Source: Clostridiales bacterium
GTDB taxonomy: Bacteria; Bacillota; Clostridia; Oscillospirales; Oscillospiraceae
Length of the DNA stretch: 64,000 nt
Reading direction: 5' to 3'
NCBI GenBank assembly: GCA_004557655.1
Contig: SFGJ01000010.1
Span: 1-64,000, forward strand
Notes under the pieces: generated by a model
Told to the model about the DNA's origin: nothing
What the model saw: only the letters and a program-made list of their open reading frames with translations
The model's database searches: none
Position numbers and translations under genes: made by a program
Shown here: positions 24,629 through 32,610 of the stretch, piece after piece
Layout of the letters: each line of letters opens with the position of its first letter
How positions within the stretch are numbered: position 1 is the stretch's first letter

Positions 24629-26389
24629 TCATACCATGTCTCTCATCTGCAAGGTGTGCGCTGCAAAAGGCGGCTCCAACCGCCGCAGCAGGCCAAACTC
24701 CGTCGTAACCACGCCGTCCGCTTCCATGCACTCCTTGCCGTACTTCTCAAAGTCCATGTAGCCGTCCAGCATTTCCACCGCTGCGTCATCCAGCCCCAGC
24801 GTTTCCTGTAAGCGCTGCTGGCCGTAGCCGTAGGTGCCCTCGACGATGCGTTCGTAGTTCTCCAAGTTTTGCAGCAGCTCGTAGGCCCTGACCAGAGTGT
24901 CGGGCCGCTCGGCATCCAGCACAGCGGCATAGGTCAGCAGAGCGCCGTCTTTCTGCCAAATGTCCTCCATCGCCTTCGCAAACTTGTTGTAATCCTCCAC
25001 AGAGGGGCAGTCCGTGTCGCAGATCAGTTCACCGATGTACGGCACCTTGAAGCGCACATCTCGAATCACGGTTTCCGCAAAATCTCCCACGCCCAAATAT
25101 GACTTTGCGGCAGAGAGGTATTCCTCGTCGGCGGGAAGGACAAGCGAATAGCCCGCCTTGTTTTTGGCATACAGCGTCATGCGGAGCATTTCGTCCCGGT
25201 TCTCACCCCGCCAAGGCTCCGGTGCTGGTTGCTCGCCCTGCCCGCATTCCATAACTTCCTTCAAGGCGATACCTCCTTTGTAGGCTATGTACCCGCGATC
25301 CGTGAACATCCCGTCCTCTGCATTCATGCGCTGCAGGGCGTAGCCTTCATAGTCGTAAAACGCCTCCAAATTCTCATCGTACTCGAAGCGCTCAGATTCC
25401 TGGATCATGTACTTGCCGTACTCCGTAGGCGTATGAACGCCGGGGACGAAGTCAAACAAGTCGAGGCTTTCCACGAGCATTTTGATCTCCTCTGCGCTCT
25501 GCGGCCTTGCCATGGCCACCGCCGCACCCAGCTTTATGATGTCGTCATTGAAAAGCGGCCTCGCTGCCTTTGCCAGTGCATTGAGGTCCGCAAGGCTTTC
25601 CTGTTCCATATCCAGCAGCATATCCACTTCATCCGGCAGCTGCGTATCCTCCAAGTGAAGCCGGGCATCCGCAGGATTCATAATGCCCGCACGCTGGAGG
25701 GCACGGTCCACCTCCTCCTGCGCCATAGGAAGGTACAACCATGTGATATGCTCCGTATCCTCCGGCTCGGACTTGGCGGTCACCGCAATCGTGATGGCAT
25801 TCGGCTCATAGTAATAGCAGGGGAAGAACTGCCCGTCGTAGACCTGCTCCAATTTCATGCCGTTATCATAGACCACGCCGTAGGGCGTGATCGTGCCGCT
25901 GCCGCTCTCGATGAGCCGCCGTGCCGTTTCCTCACCGTCCAGAGCATCCAGTTCCTCCATTTTGGCGCTGCCACCGTGCAGATTCATGTAGTGGTCCCGG
26001 CCAACAGCGGATAGGTCGGAAAAATCTGTGATGACCGTGGCCTGTTGGCAGCAGAAGGTCAGGTTGATCAGATCCTTCAGCTCGAAAAGCTCCAGCTTGT
26101 GGGCCACCGCCTGAAACTGTGCGGCTTCGCCGGTATCGAAACTATCCAGTCGCTTGGCGAGATAGTTCAGCTCCTCCACATTGACCGTAAGCATCTCCAT
26201 GCGCTTGAGCACAGAGTAAAAGCTGTTGATCTCCTGCACCTGGCAATCGGCTTTGACCGCGTCGCCGATTTCCAGAGCCTCCAGCAGCTCCATGCAGTGT
26301 GTGTACTGGTCATGGGGGATGGGGAATGGGATGGTTGCCACGCCATATTCTGGGTGATACGGATTGCCAAGCACCGCCTGTATCATCAT
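24629..26389 (-). CDS. Large ArdA-like antirestriction protein
   Basis: A 586-residue very acidic protein. Segments such as EELNYLAKRLDSFDTGEAAQF, FELKDLINLTF and LHEDT-type stretches are characteristic of ArdA-family antirestriction proteins, which mimic DNA and inhibit type I restriction enzymes. Typical ArdA is about 165-180 residues; this one appears to carry the ArdA-like part plus long extra regions, as seen in other Tn1549-like elements. It overlaps the upstream gene by four bases. Early expression would protect incoming DNA. Confidence 0.82.
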   Translation of the reverse strand: MMIQAVLGNPYHPEYGVATIPFPIPHDQYTHCMELLEALEIGDAVKADCQVQEINSFYSVLKRMEMLTVNVEELNYLAKRLDSFDTGEAAQFQAVAHKLELFELKDLINLTFCCQQATVITDFSDLSAVGRDHYMNLHGGSAKMEELDALDGEETARRLIESGSGTITPYGVVYDNGMKLEQVYDGQFFPCYYYEPNAITIAVTAKSEPEDTEHITWLYLPMAQEEVDRALQRAGIMNPADARLHLEDTQLPDEVDMLLDMEQESLADLNALAKAARPLFNDDIIKLGAAVAMARPQSAEEIKMLVESLDLFDFVPGVHTPTEYGKYMIQESERFEYDENLEAFYDYEGYALQRMNAEDGMFTDRGYIAYKGGIALKEVMECGQGEQPAPEPWRGENRDEMLRMTLYAKNKAGYSLVLPADEEYLSAAKSYLGVGDFAETVIRDVRFKVPYIGELICDTDCPSVEDYNKFAKAMEDIWQKDGALLTYAAVLDAERPDTLVRAYELLQNLENYERIVEGTYGYGQQRLQETLGLDDAAVEMLDGYMDFEKYGKECMEADGVVTTEFGLLRRLEPPFAAHTLQMRDMV

Positions 26390-27078
26390 GTTATATCAGC
26401 TCCTTTTTCCAAATTCAAAACCACATCTCCGTATTTGGCCATCAGCAGTGCGCCGGTAATCAGGTGGAACGCCTCATCTGTGACCAATTCGGGAGACGCA
26501 AGGTCCGCAAGAGTAATATTGCAGCAGCCGACCGCAATGGCCTTCGCCGCCTGGTATACGCTGTATAGCTCCGGCTCGATCCCTCCGAGGCGGACGCTTT
26601 GGAAGTCAAAGCCGTCATTTCCGCATTTCCAGACCATCCTGCGCCAAAGGCTCTCGTATGCCGTGAGAAGGAAGAGGGCAGCTTTGTTCCGGTCGGACAA
26701 GCGCCAGCAGCGCTCTCGCCAGTGTGTCCATCTTCGCCGGTGGGCATCTGACAGGAAGAATTGAGGTTTCCGTTCTCTGAATTGCTGATGCATCCGTTTT
26801 CGGAGCTGTGGCCCCATAGAGAGTGCGAAGCAGTCCCGCACAAACTCATTCAGCTCCAGTACACCTGCTTCGATCCGTTCCTCTAGACAGGTGCATTCAT
26901 ACAGGCGGCACGAATGCTTGCGATCATAGTTCTGGCAGTATTTGCACGCCACATCTTTGGGCGTGTAATGAAATGGGCTGCGGTATATCCCACCGCCTCG
27001 GGGCTTTTGTCCAGGCTGAGACATCATCAACTGCTCCATCGCCTGCAGCGGCGTGTCTCGCATGAAATAGCGCGGCAT
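26386..27078 (-). CDS. Cys-rich element protein, first gene of the block
   Basis: A 230-residue protein starting at 27078 with GAGGAG seven bases upstream. Residues about 45-67 hold five cysteines (CKYCQNYDRKHSC and YECTC), a likely zinc or iron-sulfur site; the rest is helical and rich in Arg and Trp (RRRWTHWRERCWRL). It is translationally coupled to the ArdA gene. I recall similar proteins heading Tn1549-type operons, but no function is established. Confidence 0.75.
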   Translation of the reverse strand: MPRYFMRDTPLQAMEQLMMSQPGQKPRGGGIYRSPFHYTPKDVACKYCQNYDRKHSCRLYECTCLEERIEAGVLELNEFVRDCFALSMGPQLRKRMHQQFRERKPQFFLSDAHRRRWTHWRERCWRLSDRNKAALFLLTAYESLWRRMVWKCGNDGFDFQSVRLGGIEPELYSVYQAAKAIAVGCCNITLADLASPELVTDEAFHLITGALLMAKYGDVVLNLEKGADIT

Positions 27079-27099
27079 AAGTGAACTCCTCTCTGAAAC

Positions 27100-27137
27100 A
27101 AAAAAATGGCCGGAATCTTATTGCTAAGACTCCGGCC
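27100..27137 (-). terminator. Intrinsic terminator in the leader of the conjugation block
   Basis: On the minus strand GGCCGGAGTCTTA (27137-27125) pairs with TAAGATTCCGGCC (27120-27108) with a 4-base loop and one mismatch, followed by seven T residues. It is only about 20 bases upstream of the first gene's start, so it either insulates the element or acts as an attenuator. Confidence 0.82.
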
Positions 27138-27158
27138 CACAAAATATTAACGCTACAA

Positions 27159-27299
27159 CCAGCGCCCTTTTTGAAATGAAAAAGGGCGCCGCTTTCTCAG
27201 TCCGTCAGTACCAACAAAACGACGCCTAATTCTTTGTGAGTTTTTTTGAGAAAAATACCGCTGCCAGTCGGAAAAATCGCCATTCAAAAAGGGCGCTGG
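27159..27299. repeat. Inverted repeats at the right edge of the conjugation block
   Basis: CCAGCGCCCTTTTTGA (27159-27174) is exactly inverted at 27284-27299 (TCAAAAAGGGCGCTGG). The first copy also forms a local hairpin with AAAAAGGGCGC at 27179-27189. No gene is seen in 27079-27469 apart from a doubtful minus-strand frame. The repeats mark the transition from element to tRNA cluster and could be recombinase or regulator sites. Confidence 0.6.
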
Positions 27300-27422
27300 C
27301 TGAATGCATCTGCCCGAAAAGGGAAAACGCCCAGTTCGAATCGGGGCAGACGCTCTGAAACAGCGATTTGCATCTATGGTTTGAAAGAAGAAATCCGGGC
27401 CCTAAAAAGCCTGGAAACGGTT

Positions 27423-27451
27423 GATGCGCCTGGCTTTTCGCCAGGCGCATC
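27423..27451 (-). terminator. Perfect 12-bp hairpin after the tRNA cluster
   Basis: GATGCGCCTGGC (27423-27434) pairs perfectly with GCCAGGCGCATC (27440-27451). It lies about 20 bases beyond the 3' end of tRNA-Cys and probably ends the tRNA transcript, though no long T tract follows on the minus strand. Confidence 0.6.
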
Positions 27452-27469
27452 TATACCGTTTAGTTAATA

Positions 27470-27544
27470 TGGAGGTGACACCCGGATTTGAACCGGGGAA
27501 TGAGGGTTTTGCAGACCCTTGCCTTACCACTTGGCTATGTCACC
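27470..27544 (-). tRNA. tRNA-Cys (GCA)
   Basis: The minus strand folds as a cloverleaf: acceptor GGTGACA/TGTCACC, anticodon loop with GCA, T arm containing GGTTCAAATCC, and an encoded CCA. It is the last gene of the five-tRNA cluster and the one closest to the conjugative block. Confidence 0.96.
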
Positions 27545-27576
27545 GCATAAGAGAGATCCGCAAGGTCCTCTCTGTT

Positions 27577-27652
27577 TGGAGCGGGCGACGAGGCTCGAAC
27601 TCGCTACCTCGACCTTGGCAAGGTCGCGCTCTACCAGATGAGCTACGCCCGC
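27577..27652 (-). tRNA. tRNA-Gly (GCC)
   Basis: Acceptor GCGGGCG/CGCCCGC, D arm with TGGTAGAGC, anticodon GCC in a TTGCCAA loop, T arm GAGTTCGAGCC and encoded CCA. Confidence 0.96.
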
Positions 27653-27655
27653 AAA

Positions 27656-27731
<76 letters not shown>

Positions 27732-27735
27732 ATAT

Positions 27736-27812
27736 TGGCGACCAAGATGGGGCTCGAACCCACGACCTCCAGCGTGACAGGCTGGCGTTCTAACCAACTG
27801 AACTACTTGGCC
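27736..27812 (-). tRNA. tRNA-Asp (GTC)
   Basis: Acceptor GGCCAAG/CTTGGTC, anticodon GTC in a CTGTCAC loop, T arm GGGTTCGAGCCC, encoded CCA. Confidence 0.96.
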
Positions 27813-27819
27813 ATATCTT

Positions 27820-27896
27820 TGGTGGGAACAACTGGACTCGAACCAGTGACCCCCTGCTTGTAAGGCAGGTGCTCTAACCAGCTGAGCTATGCTCCC
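27820..27896 (-). tRNA. tRNA-Val (TAC)
   Basis: Acceptor GGGAGCA/TGTTCCC, D arm with TGGTTAGAGC, anticodon TAC in CTTACAA, T arm TGGTTCGAGTCCA, encoded CCA. First gene of the cluster, behind a strong promoter. Confidence 0.96.
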
Positions 27897-27929
27897 GGGT
27901 CAGTCGTTCCACTCGTAACGACAGGGTTT

Positions 27930-27958
27930 ATTATACCGAATCGGCGCCCTGTTGTCAA
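27930..27958 (-). promoter_or_regulatory. Promoter of the tRNA cluster
   Basis: On the minus strand TTGACA and TATAAT, both perfect, are separated by 17 bases, about 35 bases upstream of tRNA-Val. A consensus sigma-A promoter is what a stable-RNA operon would need. Confidence 0.92.
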
Positions 27959-27981
27959 CACCAAATATTATATTTTGCCAA

Positions 27982-28875
27982 TTATTTTTCCGCTTCCAGG
28001 CCCTCAATGATCTGCTGCAGCTGCCGGGCGGTGAACTCATACTCCGCGTCGCAGAACTGGCAGGTCATGTGACAGGAGCCCTGCTCGGCGAGGATGTTTT
28101 TCAGTTCCTCCGGACCCAGCGAGATCAGCGCGCGCTCCACCCGCTCCCGGCTGCAGTAGCACTTATACTCCACCGGATCGGACTGCAATATCTTCACCTC
28201 AAAGTCTGACAGAACGGTTTTCAGCAGGTGCTCCGGGTCGGGATCCTTATCCAGAATGGCAGACACATTGCCGGCAGCCATGATGCCGCCCTCCACCTTG
28301 ACGATGGTATCCTCGGACGCTCCGGGCATGAGCTGGATGAGATAGCCTCCGGCGGCCCGGACGCTCTGATCCCGCTCGATAAGCACCCCCAGGCCGCAGG
28401 CCGTGGGGATCTGCTCCGACTCCACAAAATATCCGGCAATATCCTCGGCGATCTCCCCGCCCAGCAGATCCACGGTGCCCACATAGGGCTCCTTCATATT
28501 CAGATCCTTTATAACGGTCATTGTGCCGCCCTCGGCCCCCACAGCCGCACCCACATCCAGCTTTCCGTCCGGCCGCAGGGGTATATCCACCTGGGGGTTG
28601 GCCACATACCCCCGGACATTGCCCGCCGGGTCAGCCACCGTCAGAATGGTTCCCAGAGGGCCTGTGCCCTTAATTTGCAGGGTCAGGCTGGCTCCCTGCC
28701 CCTTCAGGGCGTTGCCCATGAGGGAAGCTCCGGCCAGTGTGCGGCCCAATGCCGCCGTGGCCACCGGCAGGGTCTTGTGGATCTGCCGGGCACGCTCGGT
28801 AAGCTCCCGGCTGCTGACAGCCGCCGCCTGGACCATACCGTCGGATGTGATGGCTCTGACAATTCTATCGCTCAT
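27982..28875 (-). CDS. hslO: Redox-regulated chaperone Hsp33
   Basis: A 297-residue holdase chaperone that switches on when its zinc-bound cysteines are oxidised. The four cysteines are in the expected C-terminal pattern: CYC (about 239-241) and CQFC (272-275). The N-terminal domain contains GTGPLGTILTVADPAGNVRG, typical of the family. It is followed on the minus strand by the tRNA promoter. Substrates are unfolding proteins in the cytoplasm during oxidative stress. Confidence 0.95.
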   Translation of the reverse strand: MSDRIVRAITSDGMVQAAAVSSRELTERARQIHKTLPVATAALGRTLAGASLMGNALKGQGASLTLQIKGTGPLGTILTVADPAGNVRGYVANPQVDIPLRPDGKLDVGAAVGAEGGTMTVIKDLNMKEPYVGTVDLLGGEIAEDIAGYFVESEQIPTACGLGVLIERDQSVRAAGGYLIQLMPGASEDTIVKVEGGIMAAGNVSAILDKDPDPEHLLKTVLSDFEVKILQSDPVEYKCYCSRERVERALISLGPEELKNILAEQGSCHMTCQFCDAEYEFTARQLQQIIEGLEAEK

Positions 28876-28896
28876 AGTATGCTGTACCTTCTTTGA

Positions 28897-29637
28897 TTAT
28901 TCTCTTGTGCAGCAGAAATAGATCCGCTGCTCGCCTTCTGCGGGTTTACGCAGGTGGCAGTCGCCGTAAACGCGGATGTCACCAAACCCGGCCTCCCGCA
29001 GCCACCGGGTCAGTTCCTCCGGGCTGTAGTAGCGCTGGCGGTGCAGCTCCGTGTCCCGACGGAAACGGCCGTCCCGTTCCCGGCGGAACAGATCCACCCA
29101 GTAAGAACAGACCTTCCGTCTGAATTCCGTGCGCCACACGCAGTAGGTGTCCTCTGTTTCGTCCAGAAACACCTGATCGTTCAGACTTTGGAATTTCTCC
29201 AGCGTGTTTACATCAAAAATAAACTGACCTCCGGGGGCGATGAACAGATACAGCCGTCGGAAGGTGCGCTGCACATCAGCGGGCGCTGTGAGATAGTTCA
29301 GGCTGTCCAGGCAGCAGATGGCGGCATCCACGGTGCCATAGAGGTCCAGCTTGGGCATGGACTGCTGCAAAAAAATAGGAGCCTCGCCCGGTACGCTGCC
29401 GCTCTTCATCATGGCGGCGGCCAGCATCTCCTCCGAGGCGTCCGTCCCGATCATCTCATAGCCCCGGGCCGCGAGCAGCCAGGTCATGGTGCCGGTACCG
29501 CAGGCCAGATCCAGCACGGTATGCACCGGGATACGGCTGCGGGCAAACAGCTTTTCCAGATAGTCCGCCCGCTTTTCATAGCCCACGTCCCCTGTCAGAG
29601 AATCATAGGCCCCGGCCAGGCCCTGGTATGCGTTCAT
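28897..29637 (-). CDS. Class I SAM-dependent methyltransferase
   Basis: A 246-residue Rossmann-fold methyltransferase: YDSLTGDVGYEKRADYL at the N terminus, motif I VLDLACGTGTMTW (residues about 40-52), acidic loop GTDASEEML (about 62-70) and CCLDSLNYL (about 108-116). It overlaps yerC by four bases (ATGA), so the pair is coupled. The substrate is unknown; the family covers small molecules, tRNA and proteins. Confidence 0.85.
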   Translation of the reverse strand: MNAYQGLAGAYDSLTGDVGYEKRADYLEKLFARSRIPVHTVLDLACGTGTMTWLLAARGYEMIGTDASEEMLAAAMMKSGSVPGEAPIFLQQSMPKLDLYGTVDAAICCLDSLNYLTAPADVQRTFRRLYLFIAPGGQFIFDVNTLEKFQSLNDQVFLDETEDTYCVWRTEFRRKVCSYWVDLFRRERDGRFRRDTELHRQRYYSPEELTRWLREAGFGDIRVYGDCHLRKPAEGEQRIYFCCTRE

Positions 29638-29948
29638 CCCTCGCCGTTCTCCTTCATCTTCTCCAGAATGCTCTCGTAGCCGCCGGCGCCGTTGAGCAAA
29701 GAACGGTTCACCCGGCTGATGGTGGCGCTGGAGGCGCCGGTGCGCTCCAGAATATCGTTGTAGATCATGCCGTCATTGAGCAGCATGGCCACCTCAAAGC
29801 GCTGCTCCATGGCACGCATTTCGGAAATAGTGCACAGATCCTGAAAAAAGTTATAGCACTCCTCCTCGGTCTCCAGCTTCAAAATAGCCTTATACAGCAG
29901 GTCGCTCTTTTGTTTGGTGGCAATTTTGGACTTTGCAGGATGCAGCAT
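29634..29948 (-). CDS. yerC: TrpR-like regulator YerC/YecD
   Basis: A 104-residue protein of the TrpR superfamily. The helix-turn-helix is in the second half (NDGMIYNDILERTGASSATISRVNRSL, residues about 55-81). ATG 29948 gives the usual family length; the longer frame upstream is not supported. YerC-type proteins are widespread in Firmicutes and presumed to be transcription regulators; a ligand has not been established. Confidence 0.9.
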   Translation of the reverse strand: MLHPAKSKIATKQKSDLLYKAILKLETEEECYNFFQDLCTISEMRAMEQRFEVAMLLNDGMIYNDILERTGASSATISRVNRSLLNGAGGYESILEKMKENGEG

Positions 29949-30136
29949 AGTATTCGCCCTCCTCACGGTGAAGCATTTATACCATGATTTTACCATTTTA
30001 GTTTGTGAAAGTAAAGAGGGCATGTGGAATTATTCGTTACATTTTTATTAACTTTGTGAAATTAGCCTTTACCTCGCGCGTATTTTCCTGTAAAATAATA
30101 CGGATAAAAATCCCCTGCAGGAATCGAGGCAACGCT

Positions 30137-30556
30137 ATGAGTTTTTTTCAAAAACTGAGCAACGCACTTTCCCGTTTTATGTACGGGCGCAACGGCTCTG
30201 ACCAGCTTGGCTGGGCATCCATCATTTTGCTGTTGGTGCTCAACACGGTGAATCTCTTTCTCCGCAGCAGCAGCGACACCGTTTATATGCTTCTGACCAC
30301 GGCGGATTTTGTGCTGATGGTGTGGATCCTGTTTCGTATGTTCTCCCGCAATCTGCCCAAGCGGCGCAGGGAGAATGCTTGGTTTCTCGCTAAAATCGTG
30401 AACCCTGTTAAAAACCGCCGGATGCGCAGCATGGACAAGCAGCACAAATACTTTACCTGTCCCAACTGCCGCACCGTGTGCCGTGTACCCCGGGGCAAGG
30501 GCAACATCATCATCACCTGTCCCAAGTGTGGCGGCTCCATCCGCGGCAAGAGCTGA
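30137..30556 (+). CDS. Membrane protein with zinc ribbon
   Basis: A 139-residue protein: an N-terminal amphipathic helix, two hydrophobic segments (residues about 27-42 and 50-67), a basic linker, and a C-terminal zinc ribbon with CPNC (about 110) and CPKC (about 130). Start 30137 follows a GAGG-containing leader; the longer frame starts in AT-rich non-coding sequence. The ribbon probably faces the cytoplasm. Function unknown; it has its own terminator. Confidence 0.8.
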   Translation: MSFFQKLSNALSRFMYGRNGSDQLGWASIILLLVLNTVNLFLRSSSDTVYMLLTTADFVLMVWILFRMFSRNLPKRRRENAWFLAKIVNPVKNRRMRSMDKQHKYFTCPNCRTVCRVPRGKGNIIITCPKCGGSIRGKS

Positions 30557-30570
30557 ACCAAAAGCATCAG

Positions 30571-30606
30571 GCTCCCGCTTATGAAGCGGGAGCTTCTTAT
30601 TTTTTC
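30571..30606 (+). terminator. Terminator after the zinc-ribbon gene
   Basis: GCTCCCGCTT (30571-30580) pairs with AAGCGGGAGC (30584-30593), followed by TTCTTATTTTTT. It separates this gene from the polY operon. Confidence 0.85.
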
Positions 30607-30609
30607 CTC

Positions 30610-30638
30610 TTGCAAACATATGTTCTATCGGGTACAAT
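30610..30638 (+). promoter_or_regulatory. polY promoter with LexA/SOS box
   Basis: TTGCAA (30610-30615) and TACAAT (30633-30638) are 17 bases apart. Between them CAAACATATGTTCT (30613-30626) matches the Gram-positive LexA (DinR) consensus CGAAC-N4-GTTCG with changes only in the outer bases. A repressor there would block the -35 and spacer, giving DNA-damage induction. Confidence 0.75.
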
Positions 30639-30671
30639 GAAAGCATAAACCAGCGGAAAGGAGTGGGCGCC

Positions 30672-32156
30672 ATGTCCGGGGATAATAAAACCTATATCGC
30701 AATTGACTTAAAATCCTTCTACGCCTCGGCAGAGTGCGTGTCCCGGGGGCTGGATCCTTTGTACACCAATCTGGTGGTGGCCGATGCCTCCCGCACGGAA
30801 AAAACCATCTGTCTGGCGGTGTCGCCGTCCCTGAAGGCCTATGGTATTCCCGGCCGGGCCAGACTCTTTGAGGTGGTGCAGAAGGTGTCCGCCGTGAACG
30901 AAACCCGGCAGCGGGCCTATCCGCAGCACAAGCTGTATGTCCGGGAATATGACGATAGGCTCGTCCGCTCCGATCCTTCCCTGGCCCTGGATTATATCGT
31001 CGCTCCGCCCCGTATGGCCTACTACATGGATATTTCCACCAAGATTTATCAGATCTATCTGCAATATGTAGCCCCGGCGGACATCCATGTCTATTCCATC
31101 GATGAGGTGTTCATCGACGCTACCCGGTATCTCCCTCTGTATGGCCTCACTCCCCGAGCCTTCGCTCAAAAGCTCATGGCGGCGGTGCTGCGGGAGACAG
31201 GCATCACCGCCACAGCGGGCATCGGGCCCAACCTGTTTTTGTGCAAGGTAGCCATGGATGTGGGGGCCAAGCACATAAAGCCGGACAAAAACGGTGCCCG
31301 CATAGCGGAACTGGACGAATACAGCTTCCGGGAAAAACTGTGGTCTCACCGCCCGCTGACGGATTTCTGGCGGGTAGGCAAGGGCTACGCCAGAAAGCTG
31401 GAGGCCCACGGGATGTTCACTCTGGGGGATGTGGCCCGCCGCTCCCTGACGGACGAGGATCTGCTGTACCGGCTCTTCGGCATCAGCGCCGAACTGCTCA
31501 TCGACCACGCCTGGGGCTGGGAGCCGGTAACTCTGGCGGACATCAAGTCATATCGTCCGGAGAAATGCTCCATGGGTGCCGGGCAGGTGCTCTCCTGCGC
31601 CTATCCGGCTTCAAAGGCCCGCATTGTGGTGCGGGAGATGGCGGACGCACTGGCGCTGGATCTGGTGGATAAGCGGCTGGTGGCGGGGCAACTGGTGCTC
31701 ACCGTGGGGTATGATCGCACCGGAAGCACCGATGGGTACACCGGTCCCCGCACCACGGATCCCTATGGCCGCAGTATCCCTAAGCCGGCCCACGGCACGG
31801 AGTATCTCCCCTGCCCCACTGCCTCCTCCAAGTATATCATCGACGCTGCCATGGCCCTCTTTGACCGCATCGTAGATCCCCGCCTTCCTGTGCGGCGTAT
31901 GAGCCTGGTGGCAGACCGGGTAACTGCGGAGGAGCTTACACACCGGCAGGTACAACCGGAGCAGATGGATCTCTTTGCCGACTATGCCGCCCGCAAAGAG
32001 CAAGAAGCGGTCTTGGAAAAGGAAAAGCACCTGCAGCAGGCGGTGCTGGACATCAAGAAAAAATACGGCAAGAATGCCATTTTGAAGGGCATGAACTACG
32101 AGGAGGGCGCCACCGCAGCCCAGCGCAACCGCCAGATCGGCGGACACAAAGCATGA
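30672..32156 (+). CDS. Y-family DNA polymerase (UmuC/DinB-like)
   Basis: A 494-residue translesion polymerase. The first catalytic motif is AIDLKSFYASAEC (residues about 8-20) and the second is YSIDEVFID (about 143-151). The C terminus bears a QMDLFADY stretch that could act as a clamp-binding motif. Start ATG 30672 is chosen for its AAGGAG site over GTG 30663. With the downstream yolD-like gene and the SOS box it forms a damage-inducible operon like polY-yolD pairs of Bacilli and mobile elements. Confidence 0.92.
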   Translation: MSGDNKTYIAIDLKSFYASAECVSRGLDPLYTNLVVADASRTEKTICLAVSPSLKAYGIPGRARLFEVVQKVSAVNETRQRAYPQHKLYVREYDDRLVRSDPSLALDYIVAPPRMAYYMDISTKIYQIYLQYVAPADIHVYSIDEVFIDATRYLPLYGLTPRAFAQKLMAAVLRETGITATAGIGPNLFLCKVAMDVGAKHIKPDKNGARIAELDEYSFREKLWSHRPLTDFWRVGKGYARKLEAHGMFTLGDVARRSLTDEDLLYRLFGISAELLIDHAWGWEPVTLADIKSYRPEKCSMGAGQVLSCAYPASKARIVVREMADALALDLVDKRLVAGQLVLTVGYDRTGSTDGYTGPRTTDPYGRSIPKPAHGTEYLPCPTASSKYIIDAAMALFDRIVDPRLPVRRMSLVADRVTAEELTHRQVQPEQMDLFADYAARKEQEAVLEKEKHLQQAVLDIKKKYGKNAILKGMNYEEGATAAQRNRQIGGHKA

Positions 32157-32171
32157 GGGAAGGAGAAAGCC

Positions 32172-32576
32172 ATGGGTGCATACGATGACATTCTGCATCT
32201 GCCCCACCATCGCTCAGAGAAGTACCCCGCCATGTCCATGCGGGACCGGGCAGCGCAGTTCTCCTCCTTCCGGGCTCTCTCAGGCTACGAGGATGCCATT
32301 GACGAGACCTCCCGTCTGACAGACAGGCGCGCAGAGCGCAGCGAGGAGGAGCAGCGGCGGCTGGATGAGATTTTGCTGCGGCTGGAGGAGCATTTGTCAG
32401 AAAAACCAACCGTCACCATCACTTTTTTCCGCCCAGATCCACGGAAGGAAGGCGGTGCTTATCTGCAGCGCACCGGGTCTCTCCACGCCATTGACCGGGT
32501 GGGCCGCAGGCTGGTGTTTCAGGATAAATGGGAGGTGCGTCTGGAGGATGTGTACGGCATTTCCGAAGAGGAATAA
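32172..32576 (+). CDS. YolD-like protein
   Basis: A 134-residue acidic protein with the YolD-family signature: YDDILHLPHHRSEKYPAMSM, DRAAQFSSFRALSGYEDAI and a C-terminal beta region. YolD-like genes commonly follow Y-family polymerase genes, as here, 15 bases downstream. Its exact role in translesion synthesis is not settled. A strong bidirectional terminator follows. Confidence 0.88.
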   Translation: MGAYDDILHLPHHRSEKYPAMSMRDRAAQFSSFRALSGYEDAIDETSRLTDRRAERSEEEQRRLDEILLRLEEHLSEKPTVTITFFRPDPRKEGGAYLQRTGSLHAIDRVGRRLVFQDKWEVRLEDVYGISEEE

Positions 32577-32609
32577 AAAAACGCTTGCCGGGAGGCAAGC
32601 GTTTTTTTA
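32574..32609. terminator. Bidirectional terminator between yolD and prfC
   Basis: ACGCTTGCC (32581-32589) and GGCAAGCGT (32594-32602) form a 9-bp stem with a GGGA loop, flanked by A7 and T7, so it serves both converging transcripts. Confidence 0.9.
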
Positions 32610-32610
32610 T

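Noticed and set aside
27226..27450. A 74-codon minus-strand frame beside the tRNA cluster
   Set aside because: It overlaps repeats and the post-tRNA hairpin; composition is odd (Phe-rich) and no ribosome binding site is seen.
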